Shown: positions 8,673-18,289, counted from the first letter of the stretch. The stretch: 54,535 nt of DNA from Gemmobacter nectariphilus (GCA_020721445.1 DYMU01000014.1:17610-72144); one strand, 5' to 3'. Notes: generated by a model from the letters alone, not told the origin. Translations and numbers: made by a program.

Positions 8673-9506
8673 TCAGCCAAACAGCGCGCGGGCGTGAAAG
8701 GCCATGTGCTCTTCCATGAAGGTCGAGACGAAGAAATAGCTGTGGTCATAGCCCTTTTGCATCCGGTAACTGCCGCCCTGCCGCCGCGCCACCATCGCCT
8801 CGGCCAAGGCTTCGGGCTTCAGCAAGTCCAGAAACGGGTCCGACGTGCCCTGATCAATCAGCATCGGCCCGTCAAAGCCACGCTTGCGCATCAACAGGGT
8901 GGCGTCATGCGCGGCCCACAGGCTTTCGTCCTTGCCCAGATAGGCGGTAAACTGCTTGCGGCCCCAATCACTTGCGGTCGGGTTGCAGATCGGCGCAAAG
9001 GCCGACACCGACCGGAACCGCCCCGGAAAGCCCATCGCGATGGTCAGCGCGCCATGCCCGCCCATCGAATGCCCCATGATCGCCTGCGCCTCTTCGGCCA
9101 GCGGAAAGGCGTTGAACAACAGCCGCGGCAACTCCTCGGTCACATAGTCCCACATGCGAAAATGCGGCGCCCAAGGCTTTTGCGTCGCGTTCACATAGAA
9201 CCCCGCGCCTTGGCCCAGATCAAAGGCCGGATCATCCGCCACCCCCGCCCCGCGCGGCGAGGTGTCGGGAAACACCAGCGCCACCCCGGCCTCGGCCGCC
9301 CAACGCTGCGCCCCCGATTTGACCATCGCATTTTCATGCGTGCAACTCAGCCCCGACAGGAACCAGACCAAAGGCACCGGGCCATCCTCGGCACCTTCGG
9401 GCAGGAACAGGCCAAAGGTCATCTCGGTGCCGGTTGCCTGTGACGGCTGCGCATAAACCCCCTGAACCCCGCCAAAGGCCCGGCTTTCGGATATCGTTCT
9501 CATCAT
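8673..9506 (-). CDS. fghA: S-formylglutathione hydrolase
   Basis: This esterase hydrolyses S-formylglutathione to formate and glutathione, the second step of glutathione-dependent formaldehyde removal. The protein has 277 residues, as in the family. It shows the oxyanion-side segment VWFLSGLSCTHEN, the nucleophile serine in MGHSMGGHGAL, and the catalytic histidine in KGYDHSYFF. The ATG at 9506 overlaps the stop of the AEC gene (ATGA); a second ATG at 9503 has better spacing from GGGGA and may be the real start. The frame stays open upstream to 10250, but only as a low-complexity shadow of the AEC gene. No S-hydroxymethylglutathione dehydrogenase gene is in the window. Confidence 0.93.
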   Translation of the reverse strand: MMRTISESRAFGGVQGVYAQPSQATGTEMTFGLFLPEGAEDGPVPLVWFLSGLSCTHENAMVKSGAQRWAAEAGVALVFPDTSPRGAGVADDPAFDLGQGAGFYVNATQKPWAPHFRMWDYVTEELPRLLFNAFPLAEEAQAIMGHSMGGHGALTIAMGFPGRFRSVSAFAPICNPTASDWGRKQFTAYLGKDESLWAAHDATLLMRKRGFDGPMLIDQGTSDPFLDLLKPEALAEAMVARRQGGSYRMQKGYDHSYFFVSTFMEEHMAFHARALFG

Positions 9507-10435
9507 AGTCCCCCATTCACCAGGGCAATCACCGCCGTCACCGTCAGCACGGATGCCGCCGTCGACAACAGGATCGCCGTTGAAACCCGCTGCGGGGCCA
9601 CGCCGTAATGCGCGGCCAGAATATAGACATTGCCCGCCACCGGCAGCGCCGCCGCCGCAATCATCACCCCGGCGGCATAGCGCTCTACCGGGAAAATCAC
9701 CAGCGCCGCCACCGCCACCGCCGCCGGATGCAACACCAGCTTGGCAAACGCCAGCCATCCCGCCACCCCCAGCCGCTCGGCACTGCGCCCGGCCAAGGAT
9801 GCGCCAATCGCAAACAGCGCCCCCGGCGTGGCCGCCGCCCCCAGCGTGGTCATGAACTCGTTCACCGGCACCGGCAGCTGCCACCCGGTCGCACCCCAAG
9901 CCAGCCCCAGCACGATCGACACGATCATCGGGTTGCGCAAAAGCCCGATCCCCAGCACCCGGAAAATCCCCAGGCTCATCCGCCCTTCGCGCCGCCCGGT
10001 GATCACCAGTGTGATCACGCTGGAAAACACGATCAGGTCCACCGCCAGCACCAGCAGCACCGGCCCCGCCGCCGCCGCCCCCAACAGCAGAACCAGCATC
10101 GGCACCCCCAGAAAGCCCACATTGCCGATAACCGCGCATTGCGCCTCGACCGCCGCTTCCTCCACCGACACCCCGCGCCACAGGGCAACAGCCGTCGCCA
10201 AAAGGTAAACCAGAACCGAGGCCGACAGATAGGCAAACACGAAAGACCACTCAAAGACCTCACCCAGCGACAGGTTCGCGGCAAAGCCGAACAGCATCGC
10301 CGACAGCGCAAAGTAAAACACGAACTTCGTCAGCGCCGCCGTCGCCTCAGGCCCGAAGAACCGTGTCCGGCCCGCCAGATAGCCAACCGCGATCAACGCA
10401 AAGAACGGCAAGGTTTTCAACAGGATCGGCAGCAT
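9503..10435 (-). CDS. AEC-family transporter (auxin efflux carrier type)
   Basis: A 310-residue membrane protein with about ten hydrophobic helices. AEC features include the N-terminal LIAVGYLAGRTRFF, VIGNVGFLGVPM in the first half, and the second-half segment AAALPVAGNVYILAAHYGV. Bacterial members move dicarboxylates such as malate or malonate, among others; the substrate is not evident here. It leads the minus-strand run that includes fghA, whose start overlaps this stop. Confidence 0.88.
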   Translation of the reverse strand: MLPILLKTLPFFALIAVGYLAGRTRFFGPEATAALTKFVFYFALSAMLFGFAANLSLGEVFEWSFVFAYLSASVLVYLLATAVALWRGVSVEEAAVEAQCAVIGNVGFLGVPMLVLLLGAAAAGPVLLVLAVDLIVFSSVITLVITGRREGRMSLGIFRVLGIGLLRNPMIVSIVLGLAWGATGWQLPVPVNEFMTTLGAAATPGALFAIGASLAGRSAERLGVAGWLAFAKLVLHPAAVAVAALVIFPVERYAAGVMIAAAALPVAGNVYILAAHYGVAPQRVSTAILLSTAASVLTVTAVIALVNGGL

Positions 10436-10503
10436 CTGCTCACTTTCGGCTTCATTTCGGCCACGTTTTCAGAAACCAGGCCAAGGCACAACCCGGCGCC
10501 TGC

Positions 10504-10610
10504 CTTTCTCTTTCCACAAATATCCTCAGGGGGAGGCGCGCCTTTGGCGCGACGGGGGCGGAACGCCCCCCTGCGGCGCGACACGGGCGGCACGCCCGCT
10601 CCGTCAGATC
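10504..10610 (-). repeat. GC hairpins plus GGATATTT tail element (copy 1)
   Basis: Read on the minus strand, two GC-rich hairpins (GGGGGGCG-TTCC-CGCCCCC type, then GGCGCGCC-AAA-GGCGCGCC type) are followed by GAGGATATTTGTGGAAAG and then AGAAAG at 10525-10504. The element lies downstream of the hypothetical gene ending at 10653 and in the same orientation, so it could end that transcript. Close copies occur at 15138-15182, 20283-20332 and 47731-47784. Nothing else is seen in 10436-10652. Confidence 0.7.
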
Positions 10611-10652
10611 ACGCCAGGTCAGGATCGCGCCGCCGTCAGATCGGCCACTGCC

Positions 10653-11027
10653 TCAGCCCATTGTCTCCAGACAATGCCGCCGGAAGGCGCGTTTCAGCAT
10701 GTCCAGTTCCTGGCGCAACAAATCCACCTCGGCGCGCATGTCGTCTTCCATGGCCACGCCGGTGATCACCGTGAAATGCGCCAGGGTCTCGGTCGTGCCC
10801 GCCGCGCGGATCAAGAAGGTCTGCACCCCTTCACTCAGCACATGCGCCGGGATCGGCATCCGTACCGCCCATTCGCCCGCCCGACCCGGCACCGGGGTCA
10901 CCGTCACACCGGGCATCGGCTGTTCCAGCAGCAGCACTTCCAGCGCGGGGGTGGCCTCACCGCCCCGCAACACCCCTTCCCAGACCCCGGCGCGGATGCG
11001 CGTTTTGGTCAGACGCGTGTCGGTCAT
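10653..11027 (-). CDS. Conserved hypothetical protein
   Basis: A 124-residue soluble protein with no signal peptide or membrane segment. The N-terminal two thirds look beta-rich (WEGVLRGGEATPALEVLLLE, GEWAVRMPIPAHVLSEG), and the last 40 residues are predicted helical (MRAEVDLLRQELDMLKRAFR), a possible coiled coil. I do not recognise a characterised family. It starts 7 bp after the stop of the upstream 257-residue unknown, so the two probably form one operon and may work together. Codon use is like its neighbours, so it is likely a resident gene. Confidence 0.75.
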   Translation of the reverse strand: MTDTRLTKTRIRAGVWEGVLRGGEATPALEVLLLEQPMPGVTVTPVPGRAGEWAVRMPIPAHVLSEGVQTFLIRAAGTTETLAHFTVITGVAMEDDMRAEVDLLRQELDMLKRAFRRHCLETMG

Positions 11028-11034
11028 CTTTGCC

Positions 11035-11808
11035 TCACAATTCCGCGCGCGGGCGACGGCTGAACGTCACATCGCGCAGGATGATCTGGTTCATCTCGGG
11101 GCCTTCAAAGATCAGGTCCACCCACAGCCGCTCGACCCGCTTTTCAATGATCTTAGTATAGGCAAGGTCGAACTCGACCATCACCTCTTCGTCGCCCAGT
11201 GGCATTTCGCGCACGATCTGTTCGACATTCGGCCCGTGCTTGATGTTCAGCCGGGCGAAAATCTCCAGCGGCTTTTCCATCTCGACAATCGCATCCAGAC
11301 GGATCAGGTGCCGCAGCTTCAAACCCTGCGCGGCCTCGGGCGGCAGGTCCAGCACAAGGCTCAGGAACGATCCGTCAAAGCGGAACACGTCCATCCGAAA
11401 CCCGAACGGCGCAAGGTCGGCGTCCCGCGTGTTGCGGATCTGGCGCACCGTCAGCTCGCTGCTGCGGCAGTCGTGAAACACCGTGGCCCCGTCGCAGACC
11501 AGCGCCCGCCCCGGCACCGACGACAACCCCGGCACCGGGATCGGGCCGCGCCACATCGCGGGCCGCCACGACCAGTCGGTGCCCAGCGGCCGACGCATCG
11601 CATTCGACCCGATGACCGGCAGGGCCAGCCGATGTTCGGCCTGATGGATCACCCGGTCCAACTGCCGCCGGACCGACCGCGCCTGCCCCCGCACCGTGCG
11701 CAGCGTTTCAAGATCCAGCGTTTCGGCACGGTCGGCCAAGGCACCCCAGCGCCGTTGCACCTGCCGATGCAGGATGTTGTCCAGAAATGTGCCCAGCCTT
11801 GCCGCCAT
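11035..11808 (-). CDS. Conserved Rhodobacterales protein of unknown function (possibly DUF6478)
   Basis: A 257-residue protein without a signal peptide. The first 65 residues are basic and helical (RQVQRRWGALADRAETLDL, ARSVRRQLDRVIHQAEHRL). The remainder alternates strand-like segments, such as GSFLSLVLDLPPEA, ERLWVDLIFEGPEMN and ILRDVTFSRRPRAEL. I recall proteins of this look as DUF6478 in Rhodobacterales, but that label is from memory and no function is known to me. Its stop lies 7 bp before the 124-residue gene, suggesting a two-gene operon. No catalytic motif is evident. Confidence 0.7.
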   Translation of the reverse strand: MAARLGTFLDNILHRQVQRRWGALADRAETLDLETLRTVRGQARSVRRQLDRVIHQAEHRLALPVIGSNAMRRPLGTDWSWRPAMWRGPIPVPGLSSVPGRALVCDGATVFHDCRSSELTVRQIRNTRDADLAPFGFRMDVFRFDGSFLSLVLDLPPEAAQGLKLRHLIRLDAIVEMEKPLEIFARLNIKHGPNVEQIVREMPLGDEEVMVEFDLAYTKIIEKRVERLWVDLIFEGPEMNQIILRDVTFSRRPRAEL

Positions 11809-11912
11809 CAGATTTCCCCAGACACCTCTGCCCCGTCCCGCCGATTGTCCACGAACCGGAAACGATTCTTTTATCGCCGCAATAAGCTAAAGACTCTACC
11901 CCCTTGCCGGGG

Positions 11913-12536
11913 TCATTCCGATTTTCCCGGCAGCGGCGCCCGTTCGGGCGTCCGGTTGGCCCGGCGCAGGGCGGTGGCAGTGTCTTGCACCAGCGCGCGA
12001 CCCACGGCGTCGGGCAGGCCCGGCCCCGCCGCCGTGATGCTGACCAACCGACCAGACAGGTCCAGCATCGCGCGCCAATGCCGACCGACCGCCGCGTCTT
12101 GCAGTTGCAAAAGCACCTGCCCATCCACGGCGCGGGCCGAGAGGATCTGGACGTTTTGCGCCTTGCCATCCCGGCTCAGCATCGCGCGCCCGGCATCGCC
12201 TTGCAGAAAGGCCACCACCGTGGCCGGTCCTGCCACCATGGCAGAGCCGCTGCCCGCAGGCCCGATGCTGACGGTCAGAACCGCCGGATGCGCGGACACG
12301 CGGTCCGAACAGCGCCCGATCAGCGCCACCGCCGCGCCGTCGGTTTCCGTCACCAAGGCCGGGTCGGGACAATAGCCCCTTGCCGCCGCAAGCACCACGC
12401 TGCCGTCCAGAACCGCCACCGGCGGCGATGCCAGCAAGGACAGCCGGGGCAAGCCTTGCGGCCCGTCAACCGGCTGACAGGCCGCAAGGCACATCAGCCC
12501 GGCAAGGCTGACCGCCTTACTGATCCATATAGACAT
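11913..12536 (-). CDS. Putative lipoprotein
   Basis: A 207-residue protein with a lipoprotein signal: [20 protein letters not shown], lipobox LAAC with Cys20. Two more cysteines (in GYCPDP and GRCSD) could form a disulfide. The mature part has no family I recognise. Its start lies within the last 20 bp of ilvD, so it is probably translated by coupling to ilvD, though nothing suggests a role in branched-chain amino acid synthesis. The 104 bp downstream (11809-11912) hold a weak CCCCGG-CAA-GGGG hairpin and no gene. Confidence 0.75.
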   Translation of the reverse strand: MSIWISKAVSLAGLMCLAACQPVDGPQGLPRLSLLASPPVAVLDGSVVLAAARGYCPDPALVTETDGAAVALIGRCSDRVSAHPAVLTVSIGPAGSGSAMVAGPATVVAFLQGDAGRAMLSRDGKAQNVQILSARAVDGQVLLQLQDAAVGRHWRAMLDLSGRLVSITAAGPGLPDAVGRALVQDTATALRRANRTPERAPLPGKSE

Positions 12537-14253
12537 GCCGCTCCGCCTTGGCCCCCGGATGCGTCACCGCACCCCAACGGGCCCCGCCGACCAGCTTGGC
12601 GTATTTGTACAGCGCACCCGAGGCATATTGGGTTTCGCGCGCGCCTTTCCACTCGGCCCGGCGCTGCGCCAACTCGTCATCGGTCAACGCCACCGACAAT
12701 TCACCGGTCAGCGCGTTCAGCGTGATGATGTCGCCGGTCTTCAGCAGGGCAATCGGCCCGCCAAGCGCGGCCTCTGGCCCGACGTGGCCGACGCAAAAGC
12801 CACGCGTGGCACCACTGAACCGGCCATCGGTGATCAGGGCCACCTTCTTGCCCATGCCTTGCCCCGACAGCGCGGCAGTGGTTGACAGCATCTCGCGCAT
12901 CCCCGGCCCGCCTGCGGGGCCTTCGTTGCGGATCACGATCACATCGCCTTCCGAATAGGCGCGGTTCTTGACCGCCTCGAACGCCTCTTCCTCACACTCG
13001 AACACCCGTGCCGGACCCTTGAACACCTGCTCGGCCTCGGTCATGCCCGCGACCTTTACAATCGCGCCATCGGGGGCAAGGTTGCCCTTCAACCCGACCA
13101 CGCCGCCGGTCTTGGTCAGCGGCGACCCGATCGAATAGATCACCCGGCCATCGGCCTCGCCAGTGATCTCTTCCAGACTTTCGCCCAGCGATTTGCCGCT
13201 GGCGGTCATGCAATCCAGATGCAGCAGACCGGCCTTGGCCAGTTCCTTCATCACCACCGGCACGCCGCCGACCTCGTACAGGTCTTTGGCCACATATTTG
13301 CCGCCCGGACGCAGATCGACGAAATAGGGCGTGTCGCGCATGATGTCGCAGACGTCGAACATATCGAAGTCGATCCCTGCCTCATGCGCGATGGCGGGCA
13401 GATGCAGCGCGCCATTGGTGCTGCCGCCGGTGCAGGCCACCACGCGTGCGGCGTTTTGCAAGGATTTCAGCGTCACGATATCGCGGGCGCGGATGTTCTT
13501 TTCGATCAGGTTCATCACCGCCACGCCGCTGGCTTCGCAATACTGGTCGCGCGATTCGTAAGGCGCGGGCGCGCCCGAGCTGTTCAGCAGCGCCAGACCA
13601 ATGGCCTCGGACACGCAGGCCATGGTGTTGGCGGTGTATTGCGCGCCACAAGCCCCCGACGATGGGCAGGCGACATGCTCCAGAATCGCCAGTTCGGCAT
13701 CGGAATAATTGCCGGCCTGGTGCTTGCCCACCGCTTCGAACACATCCTGCACCGTCACGTCCTGACCATTCAGACGGCCCGGCAGGATCGACCCGCCATA
13801 GATGAACACGCTTGGCACGTTCAGCCGCACCATCGCCATCATCATCCCCGGCAAGGATTTGTCGCAGCCCGCCAACCCGACCAGCGCATCATAGCAATGG
13901 CCGCGCATCGTCAGCTCGACCGTGTCGGTGATCGCATCGCGCGACGCCAGCGACGAGCGCATCCCCTCATGCCCCATGGCGATGCCATCGGTGACGGTGA
14001 TCGTGGTGAATTCCCGCGGGGTGCCGCCGTTCTTTTTCACGCCATGCTTGACGATCTGGGCCTGACGGTTCAGCGCGATGTTGCACGGCGCCGCCTCGTT
14101 CCAGCAGGTGGCAACGCCGACCCAGGGCTGATGCACCTCTTCCTCGGTGATCCCCATCGCATAGAAATACGACCGATGCGGCGCGCGTTCCGGACCTTCG
14201 GTGACATGGCGGCTGGGCAGTTTCGATTTGTCGAAACGCAGGTTCGTGGACAT
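12517..14253 (-). CDS. ilvD: Dihydroxy-acid dehydratase
   Basis: IlvD dehydrates dihydroxy acids to the 2-keto acids that precede valine and isoleucine, using an iron-sulfur cluster. The 578-residue protein carries cysteines in [21 protein letters not shown] and [16 protein letters not shown], the family's cluster-ligand segments. Other signatures are [24 protein letters not shown] and GHVGPEA. The ATG at 14253 follows GCCGGAGGATG, a strong ribosome site; the open frame upstream to 14655 is a shadow of the divergent membrane-protein gene. The 118-bp divergent gap should hold its promoter. Confidence 0.96.
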   Translation of the reverse strand: MSTNLRFDKSKLPSRHVTEGPERAPHRSYFYAMGITEEEVHQPWVGVATCWNEAAPCNIALNRQAQIVKHGVKKNGGTPREFTTITVTDGIAMGHEGMRSSLASRDAITDTVELTMRGHCYDALVGLAGCDKSLPGMMMAMVRLNVPSVFIYGGSILPGRLNGQDVTVQDVFEAVGKHQAGNYSDAELAILEHVACPSSGACGAQYTANTMACVSEAIGLALLNSSGAPAPYESRDQYCEASGVAVMNLIEKNIRARDIVTLKSLQNAARVVACTGGSTNGALHLPAIAHEAGIDFDMFDVCDIMRDTPYFVDLRPGGKYVAKDLYEVGGVPVVMKELAKAGLLHLDCMTASGKSLGESLEEITGEADGRVIYSIGSPLTKTGGVVGLKGNLAPDGAIVKVAGMTEAEQVFKGPARVFECEEEAFEAVKNRAYSEGDVIVIRNEGPAGGPGMREMLSTTAALSGQGMGKKVALITDGRFSGATRGFCVGHVGPEAALGGPIALLKTGDIITLNALTGELSVALTDDELAQRRAEWKGARETQYASGALYKYAKLVGGARWGAVTHPGAKAERHVYMDQ

Positions 14254-14371
14254 CGGGTCATCCTCCGGCAATAACTCGCTGCCCTTGGGATAATCGGCGA
14301 AACCCGCGGGGGCAAGGCGGGAAAGCGGCAAGGGCTTCCCTCTGGCCCGCAACCGGCTACTGTGTCGCGCC

Positions 14372-15094
14372 ATGACCGCGCCGCGCATCCATGCCCTTGA
14401 CCTTGCCCGCACGCTGGCGCTGGCCGCGATGGTGGTGTTCCATTTCACCTTCGATCTGATGCTGTTCGGCCATGCGCCGCCGGGCACGGTGTTCATGGGG
14501 TTCTGGCCGTGGTTTGCCCGCGGCATCGCCGCCAGCTTTTTATTCCTTGCCGGGGTGTCGCTGTGGCTGGCGCATGGCCGGGCCATCCGCTGGCGGGCCT
14601 TCATGCGGCGATTTGCCGTGGTCGCCGGGGCGGCGGCGCTTGTCACCGTCGCCACCTACTTTGCCATGGGCGAGCAGTTCATCCGCTGGGGCATCTTGCA
14701 CGCCATCGCGGCTTGCAGTTTGATCGGGCTGGCCTTTTTGCGCGCGCCCGCAGCCCTGACCCTGGCCGTCGCGGCAGCCGTATTCGCCGCGCCGCATCTG
14801 GGGCGCTTTGCGCTGTTTGACGCGCCGTGGTGGCTGTGGCTGGGCCTGTCGCAGACCATTCCGCCGATGATGGATTACGAACCCCTGCTGCCCTGGCTTT
14901 GCCCGCTGCTCTTGGGCATCGCCAGTGCCCGGCTGATCGACCGCGCCGGGGGGTGGGAGGTGTTGCGCCGGTGGCAACCCGGCCCGCTTGGCCGGGCACT
15001 GGCATGGCCCGGCAAGCACAGCCTGGCGATCTATCTGATCCACCAGCCTCTGCTGTTCGGCGCGGTCTACGCCTACACCCTGCTGAGTCGTTGA
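14372..15094 (+). CDS. DUF1624 / HGSNAT-like acyltransferase-type membrane protein
   Basis: A 240-residue integral membrane protein with about seven hydrophobic helices. It opens with [21 protein letters not shown], where the D-x-x-R followed by a membrane-embedded VFHF matches DUF1624 proteins, which are related to heparan-alpha-glucosaminide N-acetyltransferase. The ending [17 protein letters not shown] also resembles membrane acyltransferases. The substrate is unknown. The ATG at 14372 gives the family-like N-terminus. It is divergent from ilvD and followed by a clear terminator. Confidence 0.83.
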   Translation: MTAPRIHALDLARTLALAAMVVFHFTFDLMLFGHAPPGTVFMGFWPWFARGIAASFLFLAGVSLWLAHGRAIRWRAFMRRFAVVAGAAALVTVATYFAMGEQFIRWGILHAIAACSLIGLAFLRAPAALTLAVAAAVFAAPHLGRFALFDAPWWLWLGLSQTIPPMMDYEPLLPWLCPLLLGIASARLIDRAGGWEVLRRWQPGPLGRALAWPGKHSLAIYLIHQPLLFGAVYAYTLLSR

Positions 15095-15113
15095 GGACCG
15101 CCCCACGGTTGCG

Positions 15114-15134
15114 CCCGGCGCAAGGCCGGGTTTT
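15114..15134 (+). terminator. Intrinsic terminator after the DUF1624 gene
   Basis: CCCGGC and GCCGGG arms (15114-15119 and 15125-15130) enclose GCAAG and are followed directly by TTTTCTC. It lies 20 bp beyond the stop at 15094 and would end that transcript before accD. Confidence 0.7.
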
Positions 15135-15137
15135 CTC

Positions 15138-15182
15138 GCGGGGCTCTGCCCCGCACCCCGGGATATTTGTGGAAAGAGAAAG
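15138..15182 (+). repeat. GC hairpin plus GGGATATTT tail element (copy 2)
   Basis: The hairpin GCGGGGC-TCT-GCCCCGC (15138-15154) is followed by GGGATATTTGTGGAAAG and AGAAAG (15160-15182). The tail is nearly identical to copy 1 at 10504-10525. It sits between the terminator and accD in a 245-bp gap that otherwise shows only the presumed accD promoter region. Confidence 0.72.
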
Positions 15183-15339
15183 ATCAAGACAGGCGGCCCG
15201 AGGGCTGTGACGCCGTGACCACGGCCGTGACACGACATCACCACGGCGGGGCCACGCTTGCGGCACGGCCCATGCATTGCATTTCGCCAGCCGCCCCTCT
15301 ATCTGAAAGCATCGACTGGCACCCGAAAGGCCCGCCCGC

Positions 15340-16251
15340 ATGAACTGGATCTCGAACTACGTCCGCCCGAAGATCAACTCGCTTTTCTCGCGCCGGGAAA
15401 TGCCCGAGAACCTTTGGACCAAGTGCCCCGACTGTGGGACCATGCTGTTTCATCGCGAGTTGGCCGACAATCTGAACGTCTGCACCAATTGCGATCACCA
15501 TATGGCGATCAGCCCGCGGGATCGGTTCATGACCTTGTTCGACAACGGTATTTTCACCGAAGTCAAGGTGCCCGAACCGCCCGCCGACCCGTTGCAGTTC
15601 AAGGATCAGAAACGCTATCCCGACCGTCTGAAGGCCGCGCAAAAGGCCACAGGTGAGAAAGAGGCGATGCTGGTGGCCGAAGGCGAGATGGGGCGCACCC
15701 CGATTGTGGCGGTGGCGCAGGATTTCAGCTTTATGGCCGGATCGATGGGCATGTATGTCGGCAATGCGCTGATTGCCGCCGCCGAACGCGCCATCAAGCT
15801 GAAACGCCCCTTGGTGCTGTTTTCGGCCGCCGGGGGCGCGCGGATGCAGGAAGGCATCTTGTCGTTGATGCAAATGCCGCGAACAACCGTTGCAGTTCAG
15901 ATGCTTAAGGAGGCGCGGCTGCCTTATGTCGTGGTGCTGACCCACCCCACCACCGGCGGTGTGACGGCGTCTTATGCCATGCTGGGCGATGTGCAGATCA
16001 GCGAGCCCAACGCCCTGATCTGTTTTGCCGGGCCGCGCGTGATCGAACAGACCATCCGCGAAAAGCTGCCCGAAGGCTTTCAGCGCGCCGAATACCTTTT
16101 TGATCACGGCATGCTGGACCGGGTGACACACCGCAAGAAACTGCGCGATGAACTGATCACCATCCTGCGCATGCTGATGGGCCAGCCCCCGGCGGTGAAG
16201 GGCGATCTGCCCGCCCCGGCGATGGTCGAACCCGCCGCCACGCAGGGTTAA
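15340..16251 (+). CDS. accD: Acetyl-CoA carboxylase carboxyltransferase, beta subunit
   Basis: AccD, with AccA, moves the carboxyl group from biotin to acetyl-CoA to form malonyl-CoA, the committed step of fatty-acid synthesis in the cytoplasm. The 303-residue protein has the N-terminal zinc ribbon with Cys29, Cys32, Cys48 and Cys51 (KCPDC...VCTNC). The carboxyltransferase core includes [33 protein letters not shown] and [18 protein letters not shown]. The start [12 protein letters not shown] is typical. folC follows after only 2 bp, an accD-folC arrangement common in alphaproteobacteria, so the two are co-transcribed. Confidence 0.97.
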   Translation: MNWISNYVRPKINSLFSRREMPENLWTKCPDCGTMLFHRELADNLNVCTNCDHHMAISPRDRFMTLFDNGIFTEVKVPEPPADPLQFKDQKRYPDRLKAAQKATGEKEAMLVAEGEMGRTPIVAVAQDFSFMAGSMGMYVGNALIAAAERAIKLKRPLVLFSAAGGARMQEGILSLMQMPRTTVAVQMLKEARLPYVVVLTHPTTGGVTASYAMLGDVQISEPNALICFAGPRVIEQTIREKLPEGFQRAEYLFDHGMLDRVTHRKKLRDELITILRMLMGQPPAVKGDLPAPAMVEPAATQG

Positions 16252-16253
16252 TC

Positions 16254-17525
16254 TTGCAGCAAGGTTCTGACGCCATCCTTGCGCGGATGATGACCCTGCA
16301 CCCCAAGGTCATCGACCTGACGCTTGACCGGATGCACCGCCTGTTGGCGTCCCTGGACCACCCCGAGCGAAAGCTTGGCCCGGTGATCCACATCGCCGGA
16401 ACCAATGGCAAGGGCAGCACCCAAGCCATGATCCGCGCCGGGCTTGAGGCATCGGGGGCGTCGGTCCACGCCTATACCTCGCCGCATCTGGTGCGGTTTC
16501 ATGAACGCATTCGTGTGGCAGGTGCGTTGATCAGCGAACCCGCGCTAAGCGCCCTGCTGGATGAATGTGCACAGGCCAATGGCACTGATTCCATTACGTT
16601 TTTTGAGATCACCACCGCCGCCGCAATGCTGGCCTTTGCCCGCACGCCTGCGGATTTCACCTTGCTGGAAGTGGGGCTTGGCGGGCGGCTGGACGCCACC
16701 AATGTCATTGACCAGCCGCGCCTGACCATCATCACCCCGGTCAGCATCGACCACCAGCAGTATCTGGGAGAAACCCTGCCGGAAATCGCGGGCGAAAAGG
16801 CGGGCATCATCAAGCGCGGTGTGCCGGTGATCATCGGCCCGCAAGCACCCGAAGGTCTGGCGGTGATCGAGGCCAAAGCGGCCCGGATGGGGGCGCCGAT
16901 CCTTGCCTATGGCCAGCACTGGCATGTGAGCGAAGACCGCAACCGACTGATCTTTCAAGACGAGACCGGCCTGCTGGACCTGCCCCTGCCCAACCTGCCC
17001 GGCCCGCATCAGGTGCACAACGCCGGCGCCGCCATCGCCGCCCTGCGCGCGCTTGGCCGCGACGCGGCCGCGTGTGAGGCGGCGGTGACCCGCGCGGTCT
17101 GGCCCGCCCGCATGCAGCGCCTGCGTCATGGCCCGCTGGTCGATCTGGCACCAGATGTTGAGGTTTGGCTGGATGGCGGCCACAATCCAGCGGGGGGGCA
17201 GGCGATTGCCGCCACCCTTGCCCGGATGCCGAAGCGGCCGACGCATCTGATTTGCGGCATGTTGAACACCAAGGATGTCACCGGCTATATGCGCCCGCTT
17301 GCGCCGCTGGTCACCAGTTTGCAGGCTGTCTCGATCCCCAATGAAAAGAACACCTTGCCCGCCGAGGCCACCCGCGACGCAGCCCTTGCGGTGGGGATCA
17401 GGGCCGTGGCCGCAATATCGGTTGCCGAGGCGCTGCGCGCGATTGTCGCCACCGACCCCAAGGCCCGCGTGCTGATCTGTGGCTCGCTGTATCTGGCGGG
17501 CGCAATCTTGCGCGAAAACGGCTAG
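16254..17525 (+). CDS. folC: Bifunctional folylpolyglutamate synthase / dihydrofolate synthase
   Basis: FolC adds glutamate to dihydropteroate and then to folates, using ATP. The 423-residue protein has the P-loop HIAGTNGKGSTQAMI, the second signature VGLGGRLDATNV, GEKAGIIKRGVPV, and WLDGGHNPAGGQA in the C-terminal domain. The TTG at 16254, 2 bp after the accD stop, was chosen because the residues it adds (SDAILARMMTLHPKVIDL) fit the family N-terminus; starting at the ATG at 16287 or 16290 would drop part of that segment. No strong ribosome site precedes it, which suggests translational coupling to accD. Confidence 0.94.
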   Translation: MQQGSDAILARMMTLHPKVIDLTLDRMHRLLASLDHPERKLGPVIHIAGTNGKGSTQAMIRAGLEASGASVHAYTSPHLVRFHERIRVAGALISEPALSALLDECAQANGTDSITFFEITTAAAMLAFARTPADFTLLEVGLGGRLDATNVIDQPRLTIITPVSIDHQQYLGETLPEIAGEKAGIIKRGVPVIIGPQAPEGLAVIEAKAARMGAPILAYGQHWHVSEDRNRLIFQDETGLLDLPLPNLPGPHQVHNAGAAIAALRALGRDAAACEAAVTRAVWPARMQRLRHGPLVDLAPDVEVWLDGGHNPAGGQAIAATLARMPKRPTHLICGMLNTKDVTGYMRPLAPLVTSLQAVSIPNEKNTLPAEATRDAALAVGIRAVAAISVAEALRAIVATDPKARVLICGSLYLAGAILRENG

Positions 17526-17611
17526 GGTCGCGGCAGGGCTTGCACACAGGTCGGCCTTAAGATCGCCGTAGTTTCCGGCATGATCATCGGCTGAGTTTGC
17601 ACGAGTTCGCC

Positions 17612-18289
17612 ATGGATCTGTCCCCCCAACGCTGCCCGGTTGCCGTTCTGGTCGATGGTGACAACATCGCGCCTACCCATGCAGATGCGGTCTTGAAACA
17701 GGCCGGAAGCTTGGGAAACCCCTTGATCCGGCGGGTTTATGGCAAAGCCGAGGCGATTGCGGCATGGTCCGACCACGGCTATCGCTTGTGCCCCACGCAC
17801 CCCGGAAAGAACGCGGCGGACATGCTGCTGTGTGTCGAGGCAATGAAACTTGCCTTGCACGATGGCATCGACACCTTGCTGATTGCGTCAAGCGATCAGG
17901 ACTTCACCTATCTGGCCGAACATCTGCGCGAACTGGGGAAATCCGTCGTCGGAATGGGCGAACCGAAAGCCCCGACCAGCTTTCGCAGGGCTTGCGGAAA
18001 ATTTGTTCTGCTGACAGAGCCCAAGCCGGAACCGAGGCCTGTGTCCCCCAAGTCCAGCCAGCTGGCGCGCCTTGTGGCGGAGGCAATCCGCCACCTGGGC
18101 ACGGACACCGGGATGCCCATCACGCAGCTGTCAGCCCATATGCACAAGTCGCACAACACAAGAATCGGCGATCAGCCCGAGAAGACTTGGCGGGCGTTTT
18201 TCGCGAAGCACCTCGACACGTTCGACATTGATCCAAAAGGCCCATCGGCCAAGGTTCGCGTCAAGCAGGCTCAGCTTCTGGCCCCATAG
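17612..18289 (+). CDS. NYN-domain protein with C-terminal OST-HTH-like domain
   Basis: A 225-residue protein. The N-terminal NYN (PIN-like nuclease) domain begins VAVLVDGDNIAP, continues with NAADMLLCVEAM and ends in TLLIASSDQDFTYLAEHL; the conserved acidic residues that would bind metal are present. Residues from about 145 onward (LARLVAEAIRHLGTDTGMPI, then GDQPEKTWRAFFAKHLDTF) resemble the OST-HTH/LOTUS module, thought to bind RNA. The likely role is RNA cleavage or binding, but no target is known. The ATG at 17612 gives the compact start MDLSPQR. The last 19 bp overlap the convergent TetR gene. Confidence 0.8.
   Translation: MDLSPQRCPVAVLVDGDNIAPTHADAVLKQAGSLGNPLIRRVYGKAEAIAAWSDHGYRLCPTHPGKNAADMLLCVEAMKLALHDGIDTLLIASSDQDFTYLAEHLRELGKSVVGMGEPKAPTSFRRACGKFVLLTEPKPEPRPVSPKSSQLARLVAEAIRHLGTDTGMPITQLSAHMHKSHNTRIGDQPEKTWRAFFAKHLDTFDIDPKGPSAKVRVKQAQLLAP

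Noticed and set aside
9507-10250. Upstream extension of the S-formylglutathione hydrolase frame
   Set aside because: The added sequence is glycine-rich low complexity in a shifted frame of the AEC permease gene. The enzyme itself starts at 9506.
14254-14655. N-terminal extension of ilvD
   Set aside because: It is antisense to the DUF1624 gene, and a strong ribosome site marks the ATG at 14253.
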